From: Salipaludibacillus daqingensis
GTDB taxonomy: Bacteria; Bacillota; Bacilli; Bacillales; Salisediminibacteriaceae
Length of the DNA stretch: 64,000 nucleotides
NCBI RefSeq assembly: GCF_029891575.1
Contig: NZ_JARZHF010000003.1
Coordinates: forward strand, 124,001 to 188,000
Direction of reading: 5' to 3'
A program made the translations under genes and the position numbers. Within the stretch, counting starts at the first letter, position 1; every line of letters begins with the position of its first letter. This document shows positions 55,287 to 63,944 of the stretch, one piece after another. The notes under the pieces were generated by a model that saw nothing but the letters and a program-made list of their open reading frames with translations, did not search any database and was not told where the DNA came from.

Positions 55287-55934
55287 ATGAACCATACTAA
55301 TGAAGAAACGAATCAAATACAGAATAGATTTCCGATCACGTCACCTTTTGTAACTGGAAAAATCGTTAATGAATTGATTAGATTAATACCCGATCCTCAT
55401 ATGCCAATTGTTGTCGTTTGTATAGGCACCGACCGCTCTACAGGCGATTCGCTTGGACCATTAACTGGAACATTGTTAAAAGAAAGAAGACCAGAAAATC
55501 TTATTATTTACGGGACATTAGAAGAACCCGTACACGGAAAAAATTTAGCTGACTATTTAGCGTTAATTGACGAGAAACATCCTAATGCTTTTATCATCGC
55601 TCTCGATGCTTGTCTTGGACGTGCCACTTCCATTGGTACAATTATCGTTGGAAATGGTCCGTTAAAACCTGGTGCCGCTCTAAATAAAACCCTTCCGCCT
55701 ACCGGAAATATTCACATTGCCGGCGTTGTTAATATTGGTGGTATGATGGAGTTTTTTGTATTACAAAACACACGACTAAATCTTGTTATGAAAATGGCTC
55801 GCAAGTTAAGTGAAAGTTTGAAAAGAACGGATCGACAAATCACCCGAAAAAAACAAGAGATGCCAGCACATAAACATAAAATAGCAGAAACGATTCTTTT
55901 TCCTACGAAACAAAGAGAAACGGAAAGAATATAA
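55287..55934 (+). CDS. yyaC: YyaC-type spore protein (DUF1256)
   Basis: 215-aa protein of the YyaC/GPR-like family. The core VVVCIGTDRSTGDSLGPLTG at about residues 45-64 and IIALDACLG are characteristic. Related to germination protease by fold, it is found only in spore formers, which supports a sporulating host. GGAGGG lies seven bases before the ATG at 55287; an ATG 15 bases earlier is inside that site. The basic C-terminal tail of about 40 residues is longer than the fold needs. Confidence 0.88.
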   Translation: MNHTNEETNQIQNRFPITSPFVTGKIVNELIRLIPDPHMPIVVVCIGTDRSTGDSLGPLTGTLLKERRPENLIIYGTLEEPVHGKNLADYLALIDEKHPNAFIIALDACLGRATSIGTIIVGNGPLKPGAALNKTLPPTGNIHIAGVVNIGGMMEFFVLQNTRLNLVMKMARKLSESLKRTDRQITRKKQEMPAHKHKIAETILFPTKQRETERI

Positions 55935-55976
55935 AATATACACGAAGCCTTTCATAATTCAACGACGAAATAAAAA

Positions 55977-56013
55977 AATGAAGCGCTAAGGAGTTATTCC
56001 ATAACGCTTCATT
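55977..56013. terminator. bidirectional terminator yyaC / amidohydrolase
   Basis: Stem AATGAAGCG/CGCTTCATT plus inner GGA/TCC pairing, with T tracts on both sides between convergent genes. Confidence 0.78.
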
Positions 56014-56087
56014 TTTGTGATAGATCCCGCTGCGATTATTTAGCAACATGATGGTGGTGTCACTTTTTATTTTCAAGGTAATATATA

Positions 56088-58532
56088 TCAGTCAAAATCA
56101 CTGCGAATGACTTCACCTGGTAAAACATTTTTCTTAAGTCCTTCTTTTTCTTTCACAATTTGACCATTAATTAATACATAATCAACACCTTCTGAAAAAC
56201 TCGCAACATTTTCTGGACTAGCCGTATCTGTTAGTTTTTCGTAATCAAGGATATTAATATCTGCATCCATACCAACTTGGAACCTTGCTTTCGTTTGCAA
56301 TGCATGTGCGACATTTTCTAAACGTTCTGCAGAAAGGGTCGTCATCATTTGTAGTGCTTTCATAAAATGAATCGTTTCATTTTCTTTTACATATTTTCGA
56401 TACGTTCGTGAAAACGTTCCTGATCCACGAGGGTGATTATTATAATCAGGTGGAACCATGATTGTATCACTACCGATCATTGCGTAATCAGGTAACATCG
56501 CATTTTTCACATCGTCTTCAGGAATCCCGTATGCAATTAACAACGTTCGCTCACTTCTATATTGATTAAACGTCTCTTCGGTTAATCTCTCCTCCGTATT
56601 CGCTACTTGTAGATCGGAGTAATCAAGCTGAAACCTTTCCAGAAAACCAGAATCGAATCGCGCTGTATTTGCCCATGTTGCCCAATAGTCATATGGGTAA
56701 AGGTCAATCGTAATGTCTAAGCCTTCTTCTCTCGCATCGTCAATCATACCGATTGATTGTTCCATCGAGAACGTTCCACCAGTACTGTTTATATGCTGCA
56801 CCTGCACTGGGGCATCTAAGTCTCGGGCATAACCGATCACTTCTTCCAATGCGTCAATGTTCGTTTTCTCAGCAAACATGGTTGAATAACGAACGTGGAA
56901 AAAGGAAACTAAGTCATATTCTTTCCCAACTTCCATGATTGCTGTTATTTCTTCAGGTGTTGTTCCAGGATAATATTCTGGACTAAATGAGATTCCAATC
57001 GCTCCTTCACGAGCAGAACGATGGGTCATTTCTCGCATCTGTTCGATTTGCTCTTCATTCACTTCATCATGTGGCCCAAGGTTTAATTTCGTTCTCATAT
57101 GAGAGTGTTGGATCGCGCCACCGAAATGATTAATCATCCCGCGATTTTCCAAATTATCAAACATACTTTGGAACTCAATTCCTGCTCCGTGCATCCCTAA
57201 ATGAGTCGTTACGCCGTCCATTACTTTGAAATGTTCGCCACCGCCATTAGGATTAAAAGATAAAATATCAATGAACCCTGGGGTAACGATATTTCCTTCC
57301 GCATCAATCGTCTCTTCCCCTTCAATATCTTCGTTTGTAATCGCGGCAATTTCGCCACCATTTACACCTACATTATAGCCGAATTTGAACGTTTCTGTTT
57401 CAGGATCTACAACGATACCATCCAGAATCACGACATCATACGAAGAATGTTCTTCTGTCGCTTCCTCTTCAGACGTTAATTCGGATCCGAACGCTTCTTG
57501 GAAGTCTATTTTAAACAGTTGTAAGTCATCATTTGTTTCACTCGCAAAAATTAATTCGTTATCATTCGTCCAATCAGGTGCATAACTTTGTCCACTTTCT
57601 TCTGTCACCATCCACTGTTCATCATTAGTGACGTGATACGTAGCAATTGCTTTGCCCTCATCTTGAACAGATTCTGTATACGCTAATAATTGGCCATCTT
57701 TTGACCAACTAGCTTCCCCAGCATGTTTCCCTTCACTTGAAATGCGCTGTTTACTATTTTCAGTTGAATCATAGAGCCATAATTGTTGTTCTTCCTCACC
57801 TTCCTCATACATCGTAAATGCATAATGGTTTCGGTCAGGGGATACAGCAACTTCTTCTATCATTAACTCATTTTCATTCATCCCATCCACTTGAAAAATA
57901 TCCATTGGTGCGTCGAATGAGGAATTATTCATTCTCACTGTCGTCTTCGTTGGATCACTTGGAAGGAGTTGTGCATAAAACCACTGGTTCTCAAATGCAG
58001 TTACCGACACATTGCTAATCATCTCTTCGTCGAATGTATGCAATTCTTCCTTCTCTCCTGAATCGACGTCATATGTTACAAGTTGCCATGTCCCATTTTC
58101 TTTTACATTCATGACGACTTGGTTCGTCTCAGGATCCCACGTAATCGAAGGAGTCGATCCCTCATCACTATTGGAAAAGTCATCAATAACCGTTATTTCT
58201 TCCATTTCATTTGCGATGTTTCCGACGGATAGTTTGAAGTTACTTCCTTGATCATCCTTTGATAAAAAGGCAACCTTCTCCCCATTAACTGCTAAATCAA
58301 TGATGTCAGCAGATACCGGAATAATGTCCTCAAAGCCAGAAACAATCAACGGATCCAATTCATGGTCTTGATTTAATGTGTTTTGTTCTGAGTTTTGATT
58401 GCCATCTATATTCGTATTAGTATTAGACCCTGTTTCTGTATCGTCAGATAAAAACGTTAACCCCGTAAATATTAAAACGGCTACGATCAGTCCAATCGCC
58501 ACGTATCTTATTTGATATGTATTTACTAACAT
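56088..58532 (-). CDS. membrane-anchored propeller-amidohydrolase fusion
   Basis: 814-aa protein. An N-terminal helix (about 8-30) anchors it outside the cell, followed by an acidic linker, TolB/PD40-like propeller repeats (about 70-345), and an amidohydrolase related to N-acyl-D-amino-acid deacylases (about 355-805). The motif VTPGFID is followed by ILSFN in place of the usual HxH, so the first metal ligands appear lost. FFHVRY, VQHINST and the C-terminal GSDTIMVP are kept. It may be a peptidase or D-aminoacylase relative with altered metal use, or non-catalytic. Substrate unknown. Confidence 0.8.
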   Translation of the reverse strand: MLVNTYQIRYVAIGLIVAVLIFTGLTFLSDDTETGSNTNTNIDGNQNSEQNTLNQDHELDPLIVSGFEDIIPVSADIIDLAVNGEKVAFLSKDDQGSNFKLSVGNIANEMEEITVIDDFSNSDEGSTPSITWDPETNQVVMNVKENGTWQLVTYDVDSGEKEELHTFDEEMISNVSVTAFENQWFYAQLLPSDPTKTTVRMNNSSFDAPMDIFQVDGMNENELMIEEVAVSPDRNHYAFTMYEEGEEEQQLWLYDSTENSKQRISSEGKHAGEASWSKDGQLLAYTESVQDEGKAIATYHVTNDEQWMVTEESGQSYAPDWTNDNELIFASETNDDLQLFKIDFQEAFGSELTSEEEATEEHSSYDVVILDGIVVDPETETFKFGYNVGVNGGEIAAITNEDIEGEETIDAEGNIVTPGFIDILSFNPNGGGEHFKVMDGVTTHLGMHGAGIEFQSMFDNLENRGMINHFGGAIQHSHMRTKLNLGPHDEVNEEQIEQMREMTHRSAREGAIGISFSPEYYPGTTPEEITAIMEVGKEYDLVSFFHVRYSTMFAEKTNIDALEEVIGYARDLDAPVQVQHINSTGGTFSMEQSIGMIDDAREEGLDITIDLYPYDYWATWANTARFDSGFLERFQLDYSDLQVANTEERLTEETFNQYRSERTLLIAYGIPEDDVKNAMLPDYAMIGSDTIMVPPDYNNHPRGSGTFSRTYRKYVKENETIHFMKALQMMTTLSAERLENVAHALQTKARFQVGMDADINILDYEKLTDTASPENVASFSEGVDYVLINGQIVKEKEGLKKNVLPGEVIRSDFD

Positions 58533-58907
58533 TTGTCTTCCCCCTTGATGATTACATATCGATTTAAAAACAATAGGTTAATCTTTTATATTCCTTTATA
58601 ATCGATCTAAAAAAATATTAGAAGACATAATAAAAGCGTCTAGTTGTAAACTAGATGCCATCTAGTGAACTATTGCTTAAAACCTCGCATTATAACTATA
58701 TTATAGTATAAATATGGACAGAATTACATGAATTTATTACCATATTTCATGGATATTTGTTGAAAGGAAGGATAAATCGTCATTTCTTCCCACCGTTCTC
58801 CTCTTTCTATTATTTTGCTTGGAAGATTCCTACTTTTTCATTTACAACCGTAACGAAAATAAGTAGGCTAAACAAAGAACCTTACTTTTCTTTGAAAGGA
58901 CTTTCCT
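58533..58907. other. divergent region amidohydrolase / AEC transporter
   Basis: 375 bp with no convincing gene. A hairpin GCGTCTAGTT/AACTAGATGC lies at 58636-58658. Promoters for both flanking genes are expected but not distinct. Confidence 0.4.
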
Positions 58908-59840
58908 ATGGATGTAACCATTGTTGCCACTTCCATTGCTGTCATGGGGATCATCATTGCTTTGGGGATGTTTTTTGCTGCCAAAGTACCGATTACAGTG
59001 GAAGTAAAAAAAGCACTCATATTGATCATTTTAAATATTGCTGTCCCGTCGATCATTCTTAATGGTGTTTTCAATACAGAAGTCACGGACCAACTGTTAA
59101 ACCAAGCAATCACGATTTTTGCCATATCGATCGTGTTTCATTTAGGCGCCCTATTGTTAGCATGGGCGATCGCTAAAGTATGTCGGTTTGAATCTGTTTT
59201 CGCCAAAAAAATGACGATCTTAGCTGCACTCGGTAACACGGGATTCATCGGGATTCCTCTTTGTGCTGCCATCTTCGGTCCAGTTGGTGGACTGTTGGCA
59301 GCGATTTTTGATGCAGGGTTAGATTTAATCTTGTTCACCGTTGTCATTTATATGCTTCAGTCTGGAAACGCCCTGTCTCTTAGGCAAGTGTTGAAATCAT
59401 TCATCAACATCCCACTCATTGCTGTGATAGTCGGATTAAGCTCCGCCATGATTGGATTCACACCACCAGAATTCACGAAACAATTAACAGGTCATCTCGC
59501 CGGACTTGCTGCTCCATTAGCGATGCTCTATATCGGAATGCTCCTGTATGGCTTGTTCAAAAAAACTGGATTCACCGTCTATAAGCAGATTTGGTTCCCA
59601 TTAGGCGTTCGCTTATTTATGATTCCCTTAATCACCATGTTTGCCATTTCTTTAACGAATCTCGATGACTTAATCAAAAATATCGTCATCATCTTGGCAG
59701 CGATGCCAACCTTCACATTATCGGCCATCTTATTCTCACGTTACACAAATGACGAAGAAACAGCTGTCATGACAATCGCCTTTTCCACGATTCTTTCTTT
59801 ATTAACGATTCCACTTATCTCGTATTTGTCCACATTTTAG
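58908..59840 (+). CDS. AEC-family (auxin efflux carrier) transporter
   Basis: 310-aa membrane protein with about ten helices in two five-helix halves. ALGNTGFIGIPLCAAIFG in the middle of the first half is the family signature with the conserved Asn-Thr-Gly-Phe. Bacterial members export or import small carboxylates such as malate. No neighbour reveals the substrate. AAAGGA is seven bases ahead of the ATG. A terminator follows at 59941. Confidence 0.88.
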   Translation: MDVTIVATSIAVMGIIIALGMFFAAKVPITVEVKKALILIILNIAVPSIILNGVFNTEVTDQLLNQAITIFAISIVFHLGALLLAWAIAKVCRFESVFAKKMTILAALGNTGFIGIPLCAAIFGPVGGLLAAIFDAGLDLILFTVVIYMLQSGNALSLRQVLKSFINIPLIAVIVGLSSAMIGFTPPEFTKQLTGHLAGLAAPLAMLYIGMLLYGLFKKTGFTVYKQIWFPLGVRLFMIPLITMFAISLTNLDDLIKNIVIILAAMPTFTLSAILFSRYTNDEETAVMTIAFSTILSLLTIPLISYLSTF

Positions 59841-59940
59841 AGGACACGTGCGAGATATGTTTATTCTTAGTATTGCAGTAAGTAGGCCTCGTTCTTCTCA
59901 GTTTCTGCCGAGCGAATGCTTCTTGACTGCAAACAAGATG

Positions 59941-59970
59941 AAAACCCAGCTAAGAATGAATGCTGGGTTT
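59941..59970 (+). terminator. terminator of the AEC gene
   Basis: Perfect 10-bp stem AAAACCCAGC/GCTGGGTTTT with a 10-nt loop, then TAATAG. Confidence 0.78.
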
Positions 59971-60044
59971 TTAATAGTATCAGCTTCAGGGAAGAAGCCG
60001 AGAACTCCCCCCATATAACCATTTCCCCCGCCAAAACCGAATAA

Positions 60045-60494
60045 TTACGTCACATTGTCACTCTCTTCCGCAAACTCTGCTAATTCATAGGCATCAAAAA
60101 CTGTGAATAAACTATCATCATTGCTTTTTCCTGTAAAAATATTATTGTTTCCATAAATAATGGCTAACTGATCCGAGATTTCATTTAGTTCCGCTTCCGT
60201 GTAAGTTGCACTTTCCAATTCATTGGTTTCTTGTCCATTTATTTTTTTATGTAAAACATCCACTTCCATTTGAACTGAATCTATGTCAAGGAACGACATT
60301 AATAATTGACTATTTTCGTTACTAATAGTTGTGGTCGTTTCTTCATCTATCTCTATTTTTTGCAAAGAGGATGCATATTCCCCTTCATCCTTTTTCTGCT
60401 CCTTTAGTAATAAACCATCTGATTCTTCTGTTGTTTGTGTTGCAATTCCAATCGCCATCACCCACGAAAGAAGCGACAAACTGATTTTTTTCAT
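60045..60494 (-). CDS. small secreted protein of unknown function
   Basis: 149-aa acidic protein. It starts MKKISLSLLSWVMAIGIATQ, a probable signal peptide with cleavage near residue 20 and no lipobox Cys. The rest is Glu/Thr/Asn-rich with no domain I know. GGGAG lies before the ATG. It is followed upstream by another exported acidic protein in the same direction, separated by a hairpin at 60574. Confidence 0.6.
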   Translation of the reverse strand: MKKISLSLLSWVMAIGIATQTTEESDGLLLKEQKKDEGEYASSLQKIEIDEETTTTISNENSQLLMSFLDIDSVQMEVDVLHKKINGQETNELESATYTEAELNEISDQLAIIYGNNNIFTGKSNDDSLFTVFDAYELAEFAEESDNVT

Positions 60495-60573
60495 AAGTAT
60501 CTCCCTTTCTTAGCTCCGTTACGGCTTTACTAGAACGAGTATAGCAATTAAATATGAACCTAACATGAACAGA

Positions 60574-60602
60574 AAAACACGCAGAAAGCATCTACGTGTT
60601 TT
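60574..60602 (-). terminator. terminator of the YusW-like gene
   Basis: Stem AAAACACG/CGTGTTTT with a 13-nt loop, followed by TTCTG on the minus strand. Confidence 0.6.
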
Positions 60603-60644
60603 GTTTTAAATTTATATATAGCGATGTCTCTTATAACACCTATA

Positions 60645-61208
60645 TTATTCGTCTTCTGCTTCTAATTCATCATCATCGTTAAACTCGATTTCTACTTCTA
60701 ACTCATCGTAGTTATCGTCTAATTCGAAAACATCAATAACGGCAGAGAAGATTTCATCTTCGCTACTGTCAGCCGTCAAATCAAGTTCCGGCAACTTACC
60801 TTCTAACTCGTCTAACGCTTCTTGACCTTCCATTTGAATATCTGATCCATCTCTTGAATCTTCTATTTCTGCTTCAGGTTGACCATCGTTATATTCATAT
60901 TCTACTTCATATTCTCCATCCGCATATTCCACATCTAATTCAAACTCATTAAAGTTTAGATCTTCATACCATGAAGCACTCGTTTCATTTTCTTGATTAT
61001 TCTCCGCTTCATTTGTGTTTGTTTCTGTGTTATTGCCTATATCGTTTGTTTCCTCGTCATCATTCATATCGTCGTCCATCGAGTTGTTGTCAACAGTATT
61101 TCCAGCACCATTATTATTTTCTGGAGCATCATTGTTTTCATCTGATCCACAAGCTACGAGCGCCATGGATAAAAATACTGTTGCTGTTGATAAACCAAAT
61201 TTTTTCAT
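60645..61208 (-). CDS. YusW-like lipoprotein
   Basis: 187-aa lipoprotein with lipobox LVAC at about residues 17-20, an Asn/Asp/Glu-rich linker to about 85, and a C-terminal YusW-like domain (YEDLNFNEFELDVEY … EALDELEGKLPEL). It is extremely acidic. It should be attached to the outer membrane face by Lgt. Function of the family is unknown. ATG at 61208 has AAGGAAGG upstream; a longer frame exists without a signal sequence. Confidence 0.82.
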   Translation of the reverse strand: MKKFGLSTATVFLSMALVACGSDENNDAPENNNGAGNTVDNNSMDDDMNDDEETNDIGNNTETNTNEAENNQENETSASWYEDLNFNEFELDVEYADGEYEVEYEYNDGQPEAEIEDSRDGSDIQMEGQEALDELEGKLPELDLTADSSEDEIFSAVIDVFELDDNYDELEVEIEFNDDDELEAEDE

Positions 61209-61404
61209 GTTGAATCCTTCCTTTCTATGCGTTAAAGCTATGTGCTTAGGAAGTTTTCCCACATAAGTTATTGCTTAAACTAGCAAAAATTCTACTTTTC
61301 TTTCAATTAAATTCTATAAAACTCATATATATGTTTATAAGCTTTCCTACCTGGCTACTATGAAACTATCTAGCTTCATCATTTATAAAGGAGAGAAGCA
61401 AAAA

Positions 61405-61860
61405 ATGACAATTCAAACGAGAACGAAACTATTAACAATAGGAAGTTTTATATTAGGGTTTGGCTTTTTGGGAGCGCTGGACGGCATTATTTTTCATCAA
61501 ATCTTACAATGGCATAGCGTTATTATGGAGACCGATCGAACATCACAAATTGTCAGTGATGGCATCTTCCATCTTGCAACAACACTTACGCTTGTCCTTG
61601 GAGGAATATTATTGTGGTTAGCGGGGAAACCTACGGATCTATCAAATGGGGTAAGAAAACTAGTCGGATATTTTATGATTGGTGGAGGAACATTTAATCT
61701 CATCGAAGGGATTATCAATCATCACATATTAGCAATCCATCGGGTCAGGCCCGCTGCCGATAATCCCCTTGCCTATGATCTTGCTTTCTTAGCGTCAGGC
61801 ATTGTTCTCATTGTCATTGGTCTACTCCTAAAACCAAATAAATGGAAGAAGGAGGCGTAA
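61405..61860 (+). CDS. DUF2243 membrane protein
   Basis: 151-aa protein with four membrane helices. GALDGIIFHQILQWHS near residues 22-37 is the family signature with conserved His residues, and HHILAIHRVR is the second. The function is unknown; His clusters suggest metal or haem contact, possibly in cytochrome oxidase assembly, as related genes often lie near ctaG. AAAGGAGAG precedes the ATG at 61405. It is followed by a small His-rich membrane protein 5 bp downstream. Confidence 0.85.
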   Translation: MTIQTRTKLLTIGSFILGFGFLGALDGIIFHQILQWHSVIMETDRTSQIVSDGIFHLATTLTLVLGGILLWLAGKPTDLSNGVRKLVGYFMIGGGTFNLIEGIINHHILAIHRVRPAADNPLAYDLAFLASGIVLIVIGLLLKPNKWKKEA

Positions 61861-61865
61861 AACTC

Positions 61866-62060
61866 ATGTATCGCATCATAAGTTTCATCGTCATTTTTAC
61901 ATTTGTGGCAACGACTTTGCACTTTTATTATGATAGCCGACATGACCATTCCGAGTCCGAGTACGAGTCACACGAACACAACGCCGAAGCCTATCTCATC
62001 GACATTTCGGCGTCACACGCAACTCACCCAACCGGTTCTTTGTCTTTCAAAATACGGTAA
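61866..62060 (+). CDS. small His-rich membrane peptide
   Basis: 64-aa protein: one N-terminal membrane helix (about 3-22), then a His/Glu/Ser-rich tail (FYYDSRHDHSESEYESHEHN). GGAGG is eight bases before the ATG, and the gene starts 5 bp after the DUF2243 stop, so co-expression is likely. Its 3' end overlaps the end of the convergent SDR gene by 37 bp. The last residues could be read-through of a truncated longer protein. No family recognised. Confidence 0.55.
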   Translation: MYRIISFIVIFTFVATTLHFYYDSRHDHSESEYESHEHNAEAYLIDISASHATHPTGSLSFKIR

Positions 62061-62998
62061 CTTTCCGTTAACTCTTCGCTTAAGTTCCACACCTTTTCCA
62101 TGACTTGTTTATTTTCAGCATACGAAGAATAAACGTCCCTGCCAAGTACTTGTTTCATATTTTTCACAAAACCAGGATATTCCGCAGGGGCAGGTTGCAT
62201 CACTTCTAATTTATCATTGAAAAGCTTTCCCGTCGTTTCCTTGAAATCATCCGACGTGCAAATAGCGAAGTATTTACTAGCCATATATGAAGGCTCCGGA
62301 AAAAAGAGATTTTGTACGTAAGCAATTTCCCTCCACCCGTGTTTTATATTTTTTAACGTACGTTTGGACATCTTAGCCCCGTTGATTTGTAATGCATTCA
62401 CCTTAATCCCGTCATCTTTAAATTCTTCCGCCATTTTAAACGTCAGCATCAACAACGCCATTTTCGATTGGCAATACATTTTATACACAGAATAGCTTTT
62501 CTTATCTTCTATTTCCCCTTGTAACTTATCAAACTCAATTTCTTTTTTCGGATCAAAAAATTCCTTAATAATATTACTTCCAGCGTGAAGAATTCTCGCA
62601 TCATTCGACTTCCTCAACACATCTAACAATAAAGACGTCATTAAAAATGGCCCAAACACATTCGTCGCAAACGTTATTTCAATATTGTCAGGACTCAACT
62701 TATGCTCCGCTCCATGTTTGAAATACGCAGCATTATGAATCAGAATATCCAACCGATCAAACGCCCCTTTAAACTTCTCACAAAAACAACGAATCGACTC
62801 AAAAGACGACAAATCCACTTCCATCAACGTCACCCGGTCATGATGAGACTTAGCAATGATTTCCTCCTGCACTTGCCGACTATACTCCAAGTCCCGACAC
62901 CCCATCACAACCGTGAAACCCTCCATTGCAAACTTCAACGCCGCATCCTTCCCAATCCCCGAATTAGCACCCGTAATCATAACCACTCGTTGTTCCAT
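62024..62998 (-). CDS. short-chain dehydrogenase/reductase
   Basis: 324-aa SDR enzyme. The cofactor motif GANSGIG is at residues 10-16, with NNAG-equivalent LIHNAAY, and the catalytic Tyr-Lys pair is YCQSK. The length and pattern resemble retinol-dehydrogenase-like SDRs. Basic residues after the second strand (CRDLEYSRQ) favour NADPH. The substrate is unknown. A TetR gene lies 160 bp upstream in the same direction and may control it. GGGAGGGG precedes the ATG at 62998. Confidence 0.88.
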   Translation of the reverse strand: MEQRVVMITGANSGIGKDAALKFAMEGFTVVMGCRDLEYSRQVQEEIIAKSHHDRVTLMEVDLSSFESIRCFCEKFKGAFDRLDILIHNAAYFKHGAEHKLSPDNIEITFATNVFGPFLMTSLLLDVLRKSNDARILHAGSNIIKEFFDPKKEIEFDKLQGEIEDKKSYSVYKMYCQSKMALLMLTFKMAEEFKDDGIKVNALQINGAKMSKRTLKNIKHGWREIAYVQNLFFPEPSYMASKYFAICTSDDFKETTGKLFNDKLEVMQPAPAEYPGFVKNMKQVLGRDVYSSYAENKQVMEKVWNLSEELTESYRILKDKEPVG

Positions 62999-63062
62999 CT
63001 TTCCCCTCCCCTTTCTTTTCAAAAATCTCGTTTAGTTGTGTCGCACAATCAACAAATAACCA

Positions 63063-63074
63063 CCATATATATGG
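63063..63074. promoter_or_regulatory. palindrome in the SDR upstream region
   Basis: CCATATATATGG, perfect 12-bp palindrome between tetR and the SDR; possible operator, no direct support. Confidence 0.3.
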
Positions 63075-63159
63075 ACATCTCGTTTGCGAATGTTTCCATA
63101 TTCATATACTACTAAGCATGCGCACCGCGCGAGGGTGGGCATCTCACCGCACAAAATCG

Positions 63160-63735
63160 TTACATCGTTTCTTTACGAAGTCGAGTAGAGCGAATCACAT
63201 CGTCAGACATGCTGTCCAACATCTCAATCAAGTTCTCTTCACGCAATCCTTCCGGAAGTGAATCGTTCGCGATTAAAACAGTTAACCCTGTTTGGAAGAT
63301 TTTCATCTTTAGTAAAATACTTCTTAATTCCTCCTCTGTAAATCCTTTAAGATCGGGATCCTCCTTCATTAATTCCACAAGATCGTCGCCTATTTCTTCA
63401 TCGTAGTCGTACGAATATTTATTTTTATTGAAAGTTAACTCTCTAAACAGAACGCTATACTCCTTAGCAAACTTCAAACTAGCAATACCAATATCGCGAA
63501 ACGGGCTACCTGAATTTTGTTCTCGCACCATTTCATGACTAATCGTAAATACCTTTTGTATCACATCATTTATTAATTCATCCACATCTTGAAAATTAAC
63601 GTAAATGGGAGCAATCGAACTGCCTAATTTCTCGGCTACTTTTCTTATCGTTATGCTATCCATACCTTCCACTCGCGCAATATCAAACGCCGCATCAACG
63701 ATTTGCTGTTTAGAAAACTTCTTTTTAGGTGCCAT
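63160..63735 (-). CDS. TetR/AcrR family regulator
   Basis: 191-aa repressor. The N-terminal helix-turn-helix (about 10-50) reads QQIVDAAFDIARVEG … ITIRKVAEKLGSSIAPIYVNF. The C-terminal ligand domain is helical and ends with a basic tail. It is probably autoregulated, since a perfect palindrome lies just past its -10. The SDR 160 bp downstream is the likely partner gene. GGAG precedes the ATG. Inducer unknown. Confidence 0.9.
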   Translation of the reverse strand: MAPKKKFSKQQIVDAAFDIARVEGMDSITIRKVAEKLGSSIAPIYVNFQDVDELINDVIQKVFTISHEMVREQNSGSPFRDIGIASLKFAKEYSVLFRELTFNKNKYSYDYDEEIGDDLVELMKEDPDLKGFTEEELRSILLKMKIFQTGLTVLIANDSLPEGLREENLIEMLDSMSDDVIRSTRLRKETM

Positions 63736-63764
63736 AACACTTCTCCTATTATTAAAATTTCACA

Positions 63765-63776
63765 TGATATATATCA
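63765..63776. promoter_or_regulatory. candidate TetR operator
   Basis: TGATATATATCA, perfect 12-bp palindrome located at about +10 to +21 of the tetR promoter at 63793. Confidence 0.45.
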
Positions 63777-63792
63777 ACTGTTCTATATAATA

Positions 63793-63820
63793 ATTATATG
63801 CGATATCTTGCTAATGTAAA
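63793..63820 (-). promoter_or_regulatory. sigma-A promoter of the tetR gene
   Basis: Minus strand TTTACA, 16 nt, TATAAT. Confidence 0.65.
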
Positions 63821-63903
63821 CACATATATTTTGTCAAAACTCTGAACTTGAGGAGAGAATGAAAAATGGGACTCCATTACAATGTTTTTTCACACAAAAA
63901 AAA

Positions 63904-63925
63904 GACATCGACACGTATGATGTCG
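63904..63925 (-). terminator. terminator of the gene at the right edge
   Basis: Stem GACATC/GATGTC with a 9-nt loop, followed by TTTTTTTTGTG on the minus strand, 20 bp after the stop at 63945. Confidence 0.75.
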
Positions 63926-63944
63926 AAGCCTTCCCTTATTTTTT

